NCBI GenBank assembly: GCA_021029095.1
Contig: JAJOHG010000004.1
Coordinates: 124,001-188,000, forward strand
Length of the DNA stretch: 64,000 nt
Direction of reading: 5' to 3'
From: Phellopilus nigrolimitatus
Taxonomy: Eukaryota; Basidiomycota; Agaricomycetes; Hymenochaetales; Hymenochaetaceae
The translations under genes and the position numbers were made by a program. Every line of letters begins with the position of its first letter. Position 1 is the first letter of the stretch. Below the pieces are notes generated by a model, which was not told the origin of the DNA, did not search any database, and saw nothing but the letters and a program-made list of their open reading frames with translations. This document shows, piece after piece, positions 34,314 through 46,622 of the stretch.

Positions 34314-36927
34314 ATGGATCTTATTGCCCGTCCAGGTCAGGACGGTGTCTCCTTTCAACGGCACCGTGATTCGCAGCACCATTTCTGCTCCGAGGCGGAC
34401 CCTGAGCACTACCCCCAGCCCGTCCATTTCCCTTCCTCGACATATAACCGTTCTTTCAATGTACCTGCTATTCAGTCTGCGCCTTCGAAGCAAATCGTCT
34501 TACCTGGAGTTGGCCAGACGCGCTGCTGTAAGCATAAGGTGGCTGTATACGATATAATCTTTGGCTCACGAGTGACTTTTCCAGACTGGACTCTCCTCAA
34601 CTCGTCGCTACAGTTCCTTGTTTTGGACCCTGTGCTCGCCTATCACCTTCAGGACCAGAGCGCAAGATTTCTGGAGGCTTCCCTGTTGGATTTCGTCCAC
34701 CCGGAGGAGCAAGATTCTGCTCGGCAAGATATAGACAGTGCACTAGAAGCGGGAACTCTCCATGGCAGCGTTACTCGGTAAGATAATGGAATAGAAAAGC
34801 ATGCTTTACTTATCTGTCTCCTATAGCGTTCGTTATTGTCGTCTATCCCGAGTTCGTCGTCTACTGGGCTGGACGGCAAGCTCTCCCCCTTACCCACCCA
34901 ATTTCCCTGTCGATCGAATAGCCGTCGACTCTGATTATATGGCTGTTTACCTCGTTATCAACTGTGTTGCGGAGGGGCTTGTCCTATGTTTTATCCATGC
35001 CGTCGTAGACATCACGCCTCGTGAAGACAACGACGAGATCCGCAAGACCGGCTGGACAAATTGGTGTAGTACTTATGGGTTTGAACAAGAGGTAAATCCG
35101 AATTCAACCCGCATAATATTTATTCGACTGAAAGTGCATACTATTTTAGCAAGCTTGCGTTTTATATCAACGGCTATACGACAGTGTCCCTCCCCCCAAA
35201 ATTATTTTCCAGCACGATTCTGATCCCCCGTTACGTGTTTTCCAGATTCTTAGAAATCAGGCCGACCGACCGCTTGTTTTGTCGTGGCCGCCTGAGGCTT
35301 CTTTTCTCCAAGGGCAATATACCAGGCCGGCTGCACAGGATCTGGCGCGACTTGCTCAGCACATCCAGATTGGCTACTCTTTGTGTGGCGGAGGGGAGAG
35401 CGATGCGCGGACAAGCTGTACGCGGCGCTATAAGAGCGTGCAGAATGTGGACGTCCCGACAACCGAAGGCACTGAATCTCTGCAAGTTGAGAGTATATTC
35501 ATTCCACATGGTATGCCCGTCTGTATCCTCGGGTCTGCCCGATAGGACTCACGTTTGTGAATAGGAATGATAATATTCGCTTGCCACAAAGTTAACAACA
35601 GATGTCTTACCCCAGCAGCTCTCGCTGATGAGGAGCCGCCCATGAGAACTCAGAAGGATCTATCATATTCAAAAATGCTTGGTCACGAGCACCAAGAACT
35701 CTTTCAGACTGACCAGTTGTCATATAATGACGCCTTCTTGACAAACACATCTCAGCTTGTGCCGCAGGCATATGTCCAACAATGGGTTGAGGGCCAGTCG
35801 CACGTAAAGATATATCCGCAGTATAGCCAGCAGCAGCAGCAGCAGCAGCAGCGGTGGGACCAGGCTTGCTCACATACTGATTTACCGCCGTCGAGGTTCC
35901 AGACTGGTATCGATTCGGCGACTGGTGTCACGAGAGCAGTTTATGAAGACCAGTGGACCGGCCAACAGACTCACTTCATTGATAATTCTGCAACAATTGT
36001 TGCGGGGATTAGCTACGTTCGCTCTCAATGTCCGTCTCACGCTTCCACGGGCGGGGCGTTCAGCAACGATGTCGCCCTCCCGTTTTTTCCCGCCAAGTCG
36101 ACTACTGCAGTAAAATCATCAGGCATTGTCAAAGAAGAATCGCCTACTCCGTCCAACGACGATTTTTCGCAGGGATGTCAAAGTCCTGACGTGACTGGGC
36201 GAGCTGATTTTTTGAAAGATAACTACAGCGAGCGTGAAAGAAGCGCACGCTCAGGGGACCTTCTGGTGGGCGTGGTGCGATGTTCCAGCTGCCAGACGAC
36301 GCACAGTCCTGAATGGCGAAAAGGCCCGAGCGGGAAGAAAGACCTTTGTAACGCGTATGTGCTCAGTTTCGCATTTATTCAATGTGCTCATGCTCTCGTA
36401 GCTGTGGCCTTCGTTTCGCTCGTTCGCGAGCGAAGAAAGAGGGAGTCACTGCGCGAAAAAGAAAAGAGAAAGAAAAGGAACCTTTGTCAACGAGGCGTGC
36501 CAAGGCGTTGCCAATCACTGCCGGTTCTAATGCTACCAAGAACTTCGACCAGAGATCTTCTGCACAGTCATTCATCCGTTTCAAGACAGCAGATGACAGC
36601 GGCGAGAGCACAGAACCGTCAACTGCTAGTTCCTCCTTGCCCTCTGAAATTCTATCGACTCCGCCAGCGGACAGCGTCCGATCCCACTATCTAGATCAGA
36701 CACTTACACAGTCACTCACACCATCTCCGTCACCACCGACTTATTTCTATCTCCCAAGCAACCGGATCGACGTCAAACAGCATTCCGATCCGCAATCATC
36801 GTATATTACAACGGATCAATACTTCTCGCTTGCACAGTCTGAATCTTTTCTACATCAGACCGCCCAGCAGGAGCACGGCCAGACAGAACTGCCTTCTCAA
36901 AACCCGGAATTATCCAACCAATACTGA
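34314..36927 (+). CDS. wc-2: White collar-2 type PAS/GATA transcription factor
   Basis: Partner of the blue-light receptor WC-1 in the nuclear white-collar complex. From ATG 34314: a Pro/His-rich N terminus with SKQIVLPGVGQT; then a PAS domain (YWTLLNSSLQFLVLDPVLAY, FLEASLLDFVHPEEQDSARQ, DYMAVYLVINCVAEGLVLCF, IHAVVDITPREDND); a second conserved block (PLRVFQILRNQADRPLVLSW, AAQDLARLAQHIQIGYSL); a glutamine run near 35830; and one GATA finger (VRCSSCQTTHSPEWRKGPSG, then KKDLCNACGLRFARSRAKKE) with the 18-residue loop of WC-2-type fingers. An intron splits the finger inside NA|CG. The tail is Ser/Pro-rich and ends NPELSNQY at TGA. About 700 residues, five to six introns. No flavin-binding LOV signature is seen, as expected for WC-2 rather than WC-1. 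Confidence 0.93.
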
Positions 36928-37826
36928 TGTCGTTTTGCGTCAGAAGAACATCCTATATTGTCGATCGTCGATAGCAAGTACGCAGGACCAAAGGGCCAAG
37001 TGGTGTACACGTACTCTGTCAACAATCGCTTTCCGTTTAAGCATCTGGATGTTGGGAAACGGGCGTAGGAATTTTCCATTCGAGGAATGACTACGTCTGG
37101 TCGGTAATATATGTTTCGAGAATGCATAACTTTTTGTGAGGTTTACCTTGTCATGTCGCGTTATCTGTATCTGGCTCTATATAATAATGGGTATCTGAGC
37201 TCGGGATTGCTTTTGCTACCCATCTTCACTTATCTGCGTTCTTCGCCTACGGTGCTGCTGTTTCCTCGATAGTTACATTCCTAAGCACTTGCAAGCTATG
37301 ATCGACGACGTGCGATCGATCCATAAAGGGATTTGCGTCGCCGATCTTCGATATCACCTATTTCAGTACACAAGAAAGAAGCAAGCGCGCCGATCAATCA
37401 AAGATTTGGATTCATCATAAAATTGTTACAGCTCTTTACGTAAATGAAACTTTGAAAGTCGTGTCAAATTGACTCGAGTCCATCACGTGAAGGCAAAAAA
37501 AAAGTGTTGTGAAAAAACCCCTTTATCTAACAATTTCCAATGAGGACAAGATATTCTGCAACCGTGTCTTTCTGACTAGTCCAAATCCAGCTTTGCAACT
37601 GAGAAAAGGTACAAAATTCAGCGGTATTTCAACATCTATCAGCTTGAATTTTTGTAAATAGTGTGCTGCTATGCGCATCAGAGTAGGTGCAAGATCATTA
37701 GGGACACGGTGTTGTTCTGAATTTCTGTGCACGAGGTGAGTTGTTACTGTACATGCACATGCATTGTCGTAACTTTCATGACAGCACTTAATGGAAGACC
37801 AGATCCGTGCCAATATATCATGAAGG
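36928..37826. other. Convergent intergenic region wc-2/APL6
   Basis: About 0.9 kb between two 3' ends. A minus-strand frame at 37523-37891 lacks motifs and partly overlaps the APL6 tail; it is not called. No RNA gene recognised. Confidence 0.5.
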
Positions 37827-40800
37827 TTATGCACTGTGAGAGTCGTGACTGTAATCATAAGCATCCTCCGAACTCTCGCCATCATCCTCATCCTCGGTCT
37901 CGTCGGTTACGACTTGTGAGTAGTTCGCAGTTAAGTCACTCTTGGTCCTGGTCTCATCTTCCTTGCTTTGATCCTCGTCACCATCGTCACCATCGTCGTC
38001 GTCGTCGTCGTCGTCCTCTTCTTCGTCCTCTTCGTCGTCCTCGCTTTCTGAATCCTCATAAAACTTATCTAAATCCATCCACGGGCCTTTATTCTTAGGC
38101 TTGCCTTGTGTGCCAGGAGATGCGCGGCCAGATGATGTCAAAGCAACGGGTGTCGAGGAAGAAATTACGTGCGATGGACCGAGATTTTCAATGCCTCCGG
38201 CAACTGCGGAGAGGTTTCGCTGAGCCGCTTGTGCAGTGACGCGTAGAGTCGGATATTCGTCTTCGGTGTCGCGCAAGGACGATTCGGTGCCTTCTTCTAG
38301 CCATTCGGAAGACGGAGGCTCGAATTCGTTCCCATGGCCCTTCCTATCATGAGTTCAAGCGATCCAAGTACCTCAGTGTTGTCTGCGTTTCACAAGGAAG
38401 CCGTTAGATATTTCATGCCCCCTTTTCATCCTCAAAAACTAAAGCAGCACTAGCCGGTTTAACTTGCCTGAAAATATTTCCTTCTTTCCCCGAATCCCCA
38501 CTTTGCCTTCAAACAAGACAAGCTTCACCTGTTCAAGTCGCAATATCACGCCTCCTCGGTCGAGGACATCAGCCTCGTCGCTGAAATCTCCGTCGCTATG
38601 CCTGTCACCATTCGGATGTTGCGATTGGGGCGTGACACCGATGAAAAGTCCGCTGAGTATCCGCACTCGATCTCTGACGTCGTAACTCGCGTCATAGCGA
38701 GCGAGTAAGAAGACATAGCGAGTGAGGAGGGCAAGCGCATGATGATTAGAAGAGGATAGGACTTGAAGTTTTGCTGCTAGAGTAAGAAGTTGTAACTTGA
38801 CGATCGGAGCCTACGCAAAGGGTCATGTGAAGAGCGAAATTCATGAGTTTGATCAAAATCGATCCTCAGAACCATGTATAGAAGTTGTACCTCCGTAGAA
38901 TATGTCTTCGCAACTCTCCGTAGGACGTCTGGCGCCCACCATGCCACACATGATACTCCTCCATCTCCCAAGTTTGGCTTATTCGAGTCTTCCGCGCCTA
39001 GAGCTGCGTATTGACCTACGAGCCAGATCACGCACGCTCGCGCAGACGGATGCCTGATCTCGTCGATCCGACCCGCCAGGTCAGCGATAATGCGTAGCGG
39101 GGAGTGCGCAGAAGTAGTTGTTAGGGATGCACCTGGTTCCGTTTGAAGACGAGTCTGAACCAACGTCCTGAGAACAAGAACGGACGAAGAGACAGCAGAA
39201 TCTATGTGGACATTCGATATTCTGTTGTTGTTGTTTTCTTTTCCTTTTATAAAGAAGGTTATGCGAACCTGAGCCATGCTTTATAAAGTCCATGAAAGCG
39301 GACAAGCACTGTGTGAGAGACTCTGGAATAATTCTCGCACACCGCCCGATGGCTTGGATGGCTTCTGAGACGATCTGCCCGTCTGGATCTTCTGCGTAAA
39401 CCTATTGCTTTTATGTATAACATAAGAAATTTCACCGAAAAGGAAGAACGGACCACAAATTCACGCAGTAGAACCTGGTGATTCTCTGGAGTCAGAAGCT
39501 TGAGCAAAACGCGTAGTTTATCCCGCTTGACCTCGCGTATGTCTGTCGTGCGAATGAAAAAGCGTGAGTAATGAGGCACAAGCAGTTGCTAGTAATAGCA
39601 CGAATTTAATATCGATACTAAGATCTTGCAGGCTAGGATGGACGAACGGGTGCATCCCGAGAGATAACCACGAAGCATGCCAAGACAACACGTTCAACCT
39701 CTCTTGATGTCGGAAGAAGGCGTAGGAGCGGATTAACTGTTTTGGCAAGCTGCGAGGAAGGGGAAAGATAGAAGAATGCACGGGCGACGGCTAGGACCAC
39801 CTGCCCGAGATGATAGGATAGCAATGAGGTCAGAATAAGAAAATCGAAATAAAATCCGCGTACAGCGGGGTTCCGTGACATAAGCAACGGCTCTGCGCTC
39901 GTCAAAAGCAATTGCAAGTCCGGGTCGACTTCCTCTCTCTCCGTCTCTTCCTCGACAGCAAATGTCGCGCTGGGTTTAGTAAGCATACATCGTGCATAGC
40001 GTGCGAGAAGCCCAAGTACGCTAACTTGGCCCCAAGCGTCCGCATCGAGGAGCATACGGCAAAGTCGGCGGAAGTGTGCGTGCAGAAGGTCGAGGCGCGC
40101 CGGGCAGATAGCCTGGAAAGCAACGGCAGCAGCGCCAATGGAGAGGGGAGACTTGTCCTTGAGGAGAGTGGCTAGAATGGGGATTAGCGAAGAGAGATGT
40201 GTTGTATCCATACTAAATACCAGATGCGGGGAAAGTGGTCTATATTTCAGTCCAGAACTAAGAAGAATGCGAGGATACGCACTTATAGCATTTAATCAAA
40301 GCGAGTGCAGCTGCTTTCCGGACGTAGGGACTGGGATCTGCTGCACATTTTTTCACAGCGAGGACTACAAGATTTCCGACCATGGGGACATTGATCCCGC
40401 TGAGCACGCGGAGTGCCATTGCGCGGATGAGCGGATTCGGGTCAGCCAAGTCCCGCTGGAACGTATTGATACTGAGCAGCGCAAGATCTGGTTCCGCTTC
40501 TGCATAACGCAGCAGAAAGATGTACACGAGCTTGCGGATTTCAAGGTTCTGAGAGGCAACGTTCTTGACGACTGAAGGGAAGAACTCGGACACATTGCGC
40601 CCTTTGGAGATGAGCTGCGATGCAGATGATTCAGTCATAAATTACACTTGAGTCACAAATTACGATGAAGAAGGATAATGCGACCCACGGCAATAAGGGT
40701 TTTGAGCGCATCGAGCTTTTCGCGGTCGCCATTCGCGTCGAGTTGCTTACGGACGCCGCGGACCTTCTCCTCGGGCGCATCGAAATAAGAGCCTGGGCTG

Positions 40801-40907
40801 CGTGTAATAGCGAGGTCGCGGGTATGTTCGATGATGCTTTCAGAGATGCGTGCTCCCAGGCGGGAAGTGTTCTCGGTGAAAGAATTCAAGTTGAGTCCGG
40901 TCGCCAT
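37827..40907 (-). CDS. APL6: AP-3 adaptor complex beta subunit
   Basis: Large subunit of the AP-3 coat that sorts cargo from Golgi/endosome to vacuole. The start ATG 40907 gives [20 protein letters not shown]. The adaptin HEAT trunk follows: [117 protein letters not shown], then [20 protein letters not shown] and further repeats down to about 38800. Near the C terminus is [15 protein letters not shown], then the acidic hinge [20 protein letters not shown] typical of beta-3 subunits, ending [14 protein letters not shown] at TAA 37827. No ear domain is seen after the hinge, so this form may be short. About seven introns. Confidence 0.9.
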
Positions 40908-41074
40908 CTTGGCCAGACGACGGTGAGTAACAGGCACCAACGCACGGCTCAAGTGCCGATCTCACTAATCTAATCTCTTCCACCGAGCAAACACAGGCAA
41001 TTCATTTATTTTTCTACATTTTATTACATGTCGTTTCTGCGTCGCTCCTCATATCACCCGTTTATACTAGTCAG

Positions 41075-42379
41075 CTAGCGAATCTCAGCGCCCAGTTCCC
41101 TTGCAAATTTTGAAGCAATCCTCTTTATCTCTCCCCGCTCGCCCATCACGGTCAGTAAGACATCCGCCCGTTGTTTCTGCTCGGACGATTCACCCGCCGC
41201 GTTCTCCGCGAATAAGTGCGGTGTCAGCTCAAGCCTCCCAAAAGCCCAGTTGACTATGACAGAAAAACAAGGCGGTTCTGAAAAATCAGGAAAAGACGAA
41301 AGAGGGCTTGTCAATTGGGCGAAGCCTTTGATACGCCAGACGCTCTCCTTGGGTAGCGTAGAGACCAACAAAGTCAGGAGTGCTTCGGTCAAAACGGGCC
41401 TATCTTCTTGAAGAGTGTGCGTATGTAACGGTGCGTGAATGTGATCGCAGCTGCATGGTTGCAATTGCGACGATTTCGAGGAGCCTCTCCATATCGTAAG
41501 TGTCTGGACCTCATCGTTGTGGTTGCAATCAATATGCACGAGCTGCTCTGGGTCGTTGAAGAGTTTGCTGTCAAGACCAAATACAAGATTGGGGTCGACT
41601 CCCCCACGTCCGTTGCATTTTATCTTCGGTGTCAGGTCATTTAGTGTGTGTAGATGGTCCAACACGATATCGAGCTGGCGTTCTGAAATGTGCTCCCATT
41701 TATTCTATAGAAGCGGTTAGTCCGAGAAACGACTTGACAAGGTGGGAAAATACGTACAATCAAGATGAGGTCAGTATAGCTGGCTTGCATCCTAGCCGTT
41801 GGACTTGTGTCTTCATACCCAATGAAGTTCTCTGCGTCAACAACAGTGACAATAGCGTCCAGTTTAAATTCGCCATCGGTCTCTCGCTCGAGCTCGCGTA
41901 TTTGGAACGCAAGAGTGGCAGGGAACGCTGATCCACTGAGCAGAGCGTCAGCTACGTTCCGAGAGCCAATAGATTGAGAGAATACTGACGATGTCTCTAT
42001 GAACACGCGATCTGGCCTGAACTTGTCTATGCTTCCTTGAGCGTTACGTTCATTCGAAAGGCCGAAAAAAGAAGATACTCTTTATTTCAAGGAGGGCAGT
42101 CTTCATCTGACCGACGAGGACACAGCACCTACGTATCACCGACTATCGTATCAGAATCCGAAACTGAAGAAAAACGACATACATGCAGCCATTTAGAATT
42201 TCACTGACAGCAGTCAAACTAGATTGTTTGGCAAGTTGACTGTCGACTTGGACGTCTCCAAACTCGTTCTTGAGCAGACATGCTTTGTAGCCCTTTGGTA
42301 GAACGGGAAGTAATGACAAGATCAAGGTCGTTTTGCCAGCTCCCAGAAAGCCTGTAAATACGGTGATGGGGATGGTCAT
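41075..42379 (-). CDS. ZNG1: ZNG1/CBWD: COG0523 GTPase zinc metallochaperone
   Basis: GTPase that delivers zinc to methionine aminopeptidase in eukaryotes (known for ZNG1). ATG 42379 begins TIPITVFTGFLGAGKTTLIL, with Walker A GFLGAGKT; then VLPKGYKACLLKNEFGDVQV and the metal-binding CxCC-type motif (NGCM|CCVLVGQ) across an intron; RVFIETSGSA (Walker B region); LDAIVTVVDAENFIG; DLILINKWE (NKxE guanine-specificity motif); and a C-terminal CobW_C domain with CSCDHIHAPLHTHTL, VWRIKGFAQL, FSVIVNWAFGRLELTP and LLTVMGERGEIKRIA. Stop TAG 41075. The usual His-rich and CxC features are present. About 390 residues, three to four introns. Its start diverges from the Zn2Cys6 factor; any link between zinc supply and that factor is speculation. 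Confidence 0.93.
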
Positions 42380-42642
42380 CGTACATACTATGTCAAGTGA
42401 GACGGTTGCTTAGAGTTAGGAAATAGTTGTTAGAGTTTTGTACACTCTCATTACACCTTGTTACTTCGGGTTGTATGCACTTTCATTACATTTTGTTACT
42501 TGGTTTGTACACTTCTGCGACACTGCCACTCCGAACAAACAGCGTCCAACAGCTCGCTATCTTCTCAAGTTCGTCGCCCCGCCCTGCTGTTCGTCGCCCG
42601 ACGTTGTATGCCCTTCACGAAGCCCGTTGCTTGTCGGTACCA
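42380..42642. promoter_or_regulatory. Divergent promoter with tandem repeat, ZNG1/Zn2Cys6 factor
   Basis: 263 bp between the two starts. At about 42436-42510 an imperfect direct repeat of about 36 bp occurs twice (each copy TTGTA-yxCACT-yTCATTACA-yyTTGTTACTT); part recurs as TTGTACACTTCTGC. Possible repeated regulator sites, or a simple duplication. Confidence 0.55.
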
Positions 42643-42714
42643 ATGGCTATGTCCCATCCAAGTCGTCCAGATCTCAATATCACACCATCCATTTCGTCTG
42701 CACTCGCCATGGAG

Positions 42715-42746
<32 letters not shown>

Positions 42747-45700
42747 GTCCCCAACCACGCCGCAGCACGACGGCCAGCAGGCTGGTAGTACAGGAAGCAG
42801 CAGCCGCAAACGCAAAAAAGCTGTGACAGACGGCGAGGAGACACCCTCAACGAGTGAACCGCGCCGACTGCGGCGCTCGCATGAGGCGTGTGCTCGATGT
42901 AGGAGCAAGAAAATCAAGGCAAGTGCCGTCGGTTCAGACCGACGCCCACCGGCAAACTCCCTAACGCGCACCTCTCCGTCTTTCTTAGTGCGACTCGAAA
43001 CATCCGCGATGCACGGCCTGCGCGACGGCAGGCGTACAATGCAACCAGGAGGACCGACACAGGAAGACCCTCACCCCGCGCGGCCATGTTGAGAAGGTCG
43101 AGCGCCAGCTTCTTCAATGCCAGGCTCTCCTTCGCAGACACATTTCCGGCTTCTCTCTTGATGATCTCGACAACATTCTCGCCCGCGAGGGCATCGACAT
43201 CGAGCCCTCCACCGACGACGTCGCTGACAATTTCCAGTTTTCGCCCCCTACCGATCATAGGCCATACCCTCGCCATGATGGTCCTCTCCCACAAATGCCG
43301 AAGAACTACCCATATCCTCCCCCACCTCATATGATACATCCGGGTTATCCACCGATGGGTGTTCCAGGCTACCCTCCACCTCCCCACCCTAATGCTCCTT
43401 ATCCGCCTATGGGAATGCCGCCCGCAGGAATGTACGACCCGCGCATACACCCTGCCTTCCAGCACCCGCATATGCCGCCGCCGCCGCCTACACACTTGCG
43501 TCCTGATATGGACATCAAAGGTCAAGATCCTCAAGCAAACGATATGTCAAATGCTCAGGTAATCAGCCATTTTTCTTGAAAATGACTTCCTTCGATTTCT
43601 GAATTATGTTCGCTAATTCGTAGGCACTCGCGAAGAATTTTGGTGTAGCTCCACATATCGTCACCGAAGCTAAGCTAAGCAGCGTTCCAGTGGGCGCCGA
43701 GATGGAAGACCTTGCTGTTGGCTCTGGCGGTCTCTCTTCGGGTCGAGATCGTGACTTGACGGAAACTTCGCCCCCGCGGGACGTCGTGAACTGGATTGAC
43801 GTGAACATGCAATATGTCAGTGCTGCAGGGTATGGTTCCAACGCACGTGTTCGCGATGTCCCCATCTGGCTTCCGAAGGACCGCACGATGGCCATTGCCA
43901 TAGTCGATGTTTATTTCAAGCAACTCAATCTTCATCGTCCTGTCCTCAGTAGGAATGATTTCGAAGGCAGATTGAGCCAATTGTATGAAAAGCAGCCAGC
44001 TGTGTACGACCCAGGCTATGTGTGTAACCTTTATCTTGTCCTAGCTCTCGGGACAATGAGCGAGCTCAACAAGGCAGCCGGTAACGCGATGGAGGACGAA
44101 TCGAGGACGAATCTGAAGAAAGTTCTAGCGCCAGGATGGCCCGAGCACGAGGAGTTTTTTGAACGTGCTCTTGCTGTTAAGCCGGATTTGCGGATGACGA
44201 TCACTAGTTTGCAAGCGTTGATTCTTCTCCATTGGTATCTGTACACCGAGGTATGAATTTTCGATTGAATCCTTGTCCTCAACTAGCTGATATTTATCTC
44301 TCTCATCAGCGTCAACAACGCTCTCTTTGGCGCCTGGTCGGGAGCCTCGTTCGCGTTGCTATTGAGCTTGGCCTGCATCATGACCCTTTCCAGCAAGGCC
44401 AAACTTTCACCGAAGACGAGTCCCAGCTGCGCATACGTCTGTGGTCTATTGTAATGATTCACGACAGAGGCACGTCCATTCTTCTTGGACGTCCTCTTGC
44501 TATTTCTCCTGCGGATACCAGCACGCCTCACCCTTCACGCGGAAAGCTGATTGATTTCTCCGAGCATTTCTTTCTCTCCGCCCCCGTCGCTGAGATACAG
44601 GCCGATATTGTAAACGCATTGTATTCCCCCACGCGTCACAATCAAGAAGCGATCATGCGGAATGCAACGCGTATCATAAAGAGTATGGACGAATTTCGCA
44701 AGCAGTTGCCTGATAGCTATGCACACTTTTTTGGGGGGACACAGAACTGGAAAATCGAACAAAAAAGGAAGTTGGTCGAAGGAATAACTGAGGACCAGGG
44801 ATTGACACTGTTAAAGGTCGGCATTGCTCGTATCTTACTTTTGAGAGCGTTGTTCAGCTCGTCGGAGCTTCCTTACAATGAGCGACGGAGGGCGCTGAAC
44901 GATGGTAGGCGATTGCTATACTCCAGCTCAGGAAGGAACTGATTTTTTTTTTCTGTCTGTCTGATAGCGATTGTTGCCTCGCACAATGTCATCGTCGTCC
45001 ACTACACGCTCATCAAATTCCCAGACATCGCTTTCTTTGTATCTCCCATCCCTCTGCATATCGCCGCCATGGTTATCCTCTATGGACAGATGTCTCAGTG
45101 CGATGTGCTCCCGCGCGAAATTGCTGTGGAGGATATCTGGTATGCGCTTGATATGCTCCCGCGCTTCCGTTGGCGATGGGAGCGAAAAGACATGAATGGT
45201 GCTCACCCGCTCATCGAAAAGCTTGCCGAGAAGGTTCTAGACATCAACCTCAGCGAAATGAAGCGGTCGGGGACGCCTGTGCTGATCCCCGAAGACGATT
45301 GGGATGCCAGCAGTCCAACAGGTGGCGGGTCGCTATCGCCAACGACGGGTCCACTTCTGTCTCCGAAGCATTCACGCACGTCATTTCCTGGCCCTTACGC
45401 CAATACGCATAACTCCGACAACGTGAACGGGAAAACACTCGCGGAGGTACCAGCTGGCTGGTTCTGGCCAATGGACCCTCAGAACCCCGTTGGGCTTCCC
45501 CTCGAGCAAGTGCAGATTCCAGGACAGGCTCAGAACACAGTCCAGTTATATCAACCTATCGGGACAATTGGCTGTCAACCTTCGCAAGAGTCGTTCGTAC
45601 TGGAGGAGAAGGATCCGGCTGTGACAAAAGCTCACGTGCAAACTTGGATGAACCAAGTAAGTTTGCAAATGAAGTTGTCACTCCATTCAACTTGAAGATG

Positions 45701-45781
45701 AACACTCTTTCTCAGATGGATGCAGGAGATTGGCGGTCCATAGCCAACGGCCATCCTGGTGCTCCTGGATCATCAAATTAA
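42643..45781 (+). CDS. Zn2Cys6 fungal-specific transcription factor (XlnR-like)
   Basis: Nuclear binuclear-cluster regulator. From ATG 42643 (MAMSHPSRPDLN): a run of about 13 glutamines near residue 25, KKAVTDGEE, then the cluster CARCRSKKIK | CDSKHPRC-TACATAGVQC, with all six cysteines at CX2CX6CX6CX2CX6C. The intron inside the cluster has a GC donor with otherwise perfect consensus (AAG|GCAAGT...TTAG). A coiled coil follows (VEKVERQLLQCQALLRR), then a Pro/His/Tyr-rich linker, then the fungal_trans domain: VDVYFKQLNLHRPVLSRNDF, VCNLYLVLALGTMSELNKA, LQALILLHWYLYTERQQRSL, WRLVGSLVRVAIELGLHHDP, LRIRLWSIVMIHDRGTSILL, GRPLAISPADTSTPHPS. The C-terminal half has WYALDMLPRFRWRWERKD, and it ends GAPGSSN at TAA 45779. 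About 950 residues. The domain layout is like xylanase regulators; target genes cannot be inferred. Confidence 0.93.
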
Positions 45782-46622
45782 AGCCGAAAGTTAAGTATGA
45801 GAAGTTAAGCACAAGTACCGAATGTAAATATGTTCTGTTTCTGTTAATTCAAAAGTGTTGCGACTCTTATTACGGCTGCATTCACTTTATGACTTCTTCT
45901 GGACTTAATGGCCGTGTGTATTGTGTTGGCCTTGTTACTAGTTACGTATGTTTGACTTGTATCCAAATCTTGTTTTTGCTTTGTGCTTTTTGTCTTTCTT
46001 TTCGGCCCTTTACAGTGTAGTTCGATTCCTTTGCACACCCCCCATCCTTTGCACACCACACATTTGCGCCCGTAGTTTTCACTCAAATCTCTTGAAAAAA
46101 TTCAGGGATATATATACATGTTACTGCTATTCCCGTACAAATTTAGACTCCCATTATTCTGTGTCGTGTTAGGAGAGGCAAAACTATGCCAAAATCTGCA
46201 TATTCTGCATATAGTGCAATCATATTACCCAGATTTAATTATTTTATAGCTAGCTAGGTCTAAGATATTTATGTCATTCTATAGAGGAATATCAGTGCCT
46301 TGATTTAAAAATGAATTGGTAACCATTGGTGAAGAATCCCGTGCTGGGCGCGCAAAAAAGTGTTGGGTGGGGGTCTGAGCGTGACAATGTGAATTTCCCT
46401 CTGCGACGTGCTTCTCTGACGGTGGCGCTCCGCCAAACGCTTACCTCAGCGCACCGCCCCCGTGTCTCGGACCCTGACGGGACACCAGGGTCCTTTTCTC
46501 ACGTGATTTCGGCGGCCTCCGAGGCTTGCACACCCCTTGACACCACCGACCTTCCTTTTTAAGGCAAAATCGCCGTCTTCGTGTACATACAAAAACATAC
46601 AGAAAAGCATACAGAAATAAAA
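45782..46622. other. Intergenic, start of repeat-rich island
   Basis: AT-rich up to about 46320, then GC-richer. It contains the interrupted palindrome GGACCCTG...CAGGGTCC at 46470-46494, which shares its arm with the hairpins at 47.9 kb. No gene seen. Confidence 0.5.

Noticed and set aside
37523..37891. 122-codon minus-strand frame 3' of AP-3 beta
   Set aside because: Overlaps the end of the APL6 tail in another frame and has no motif.
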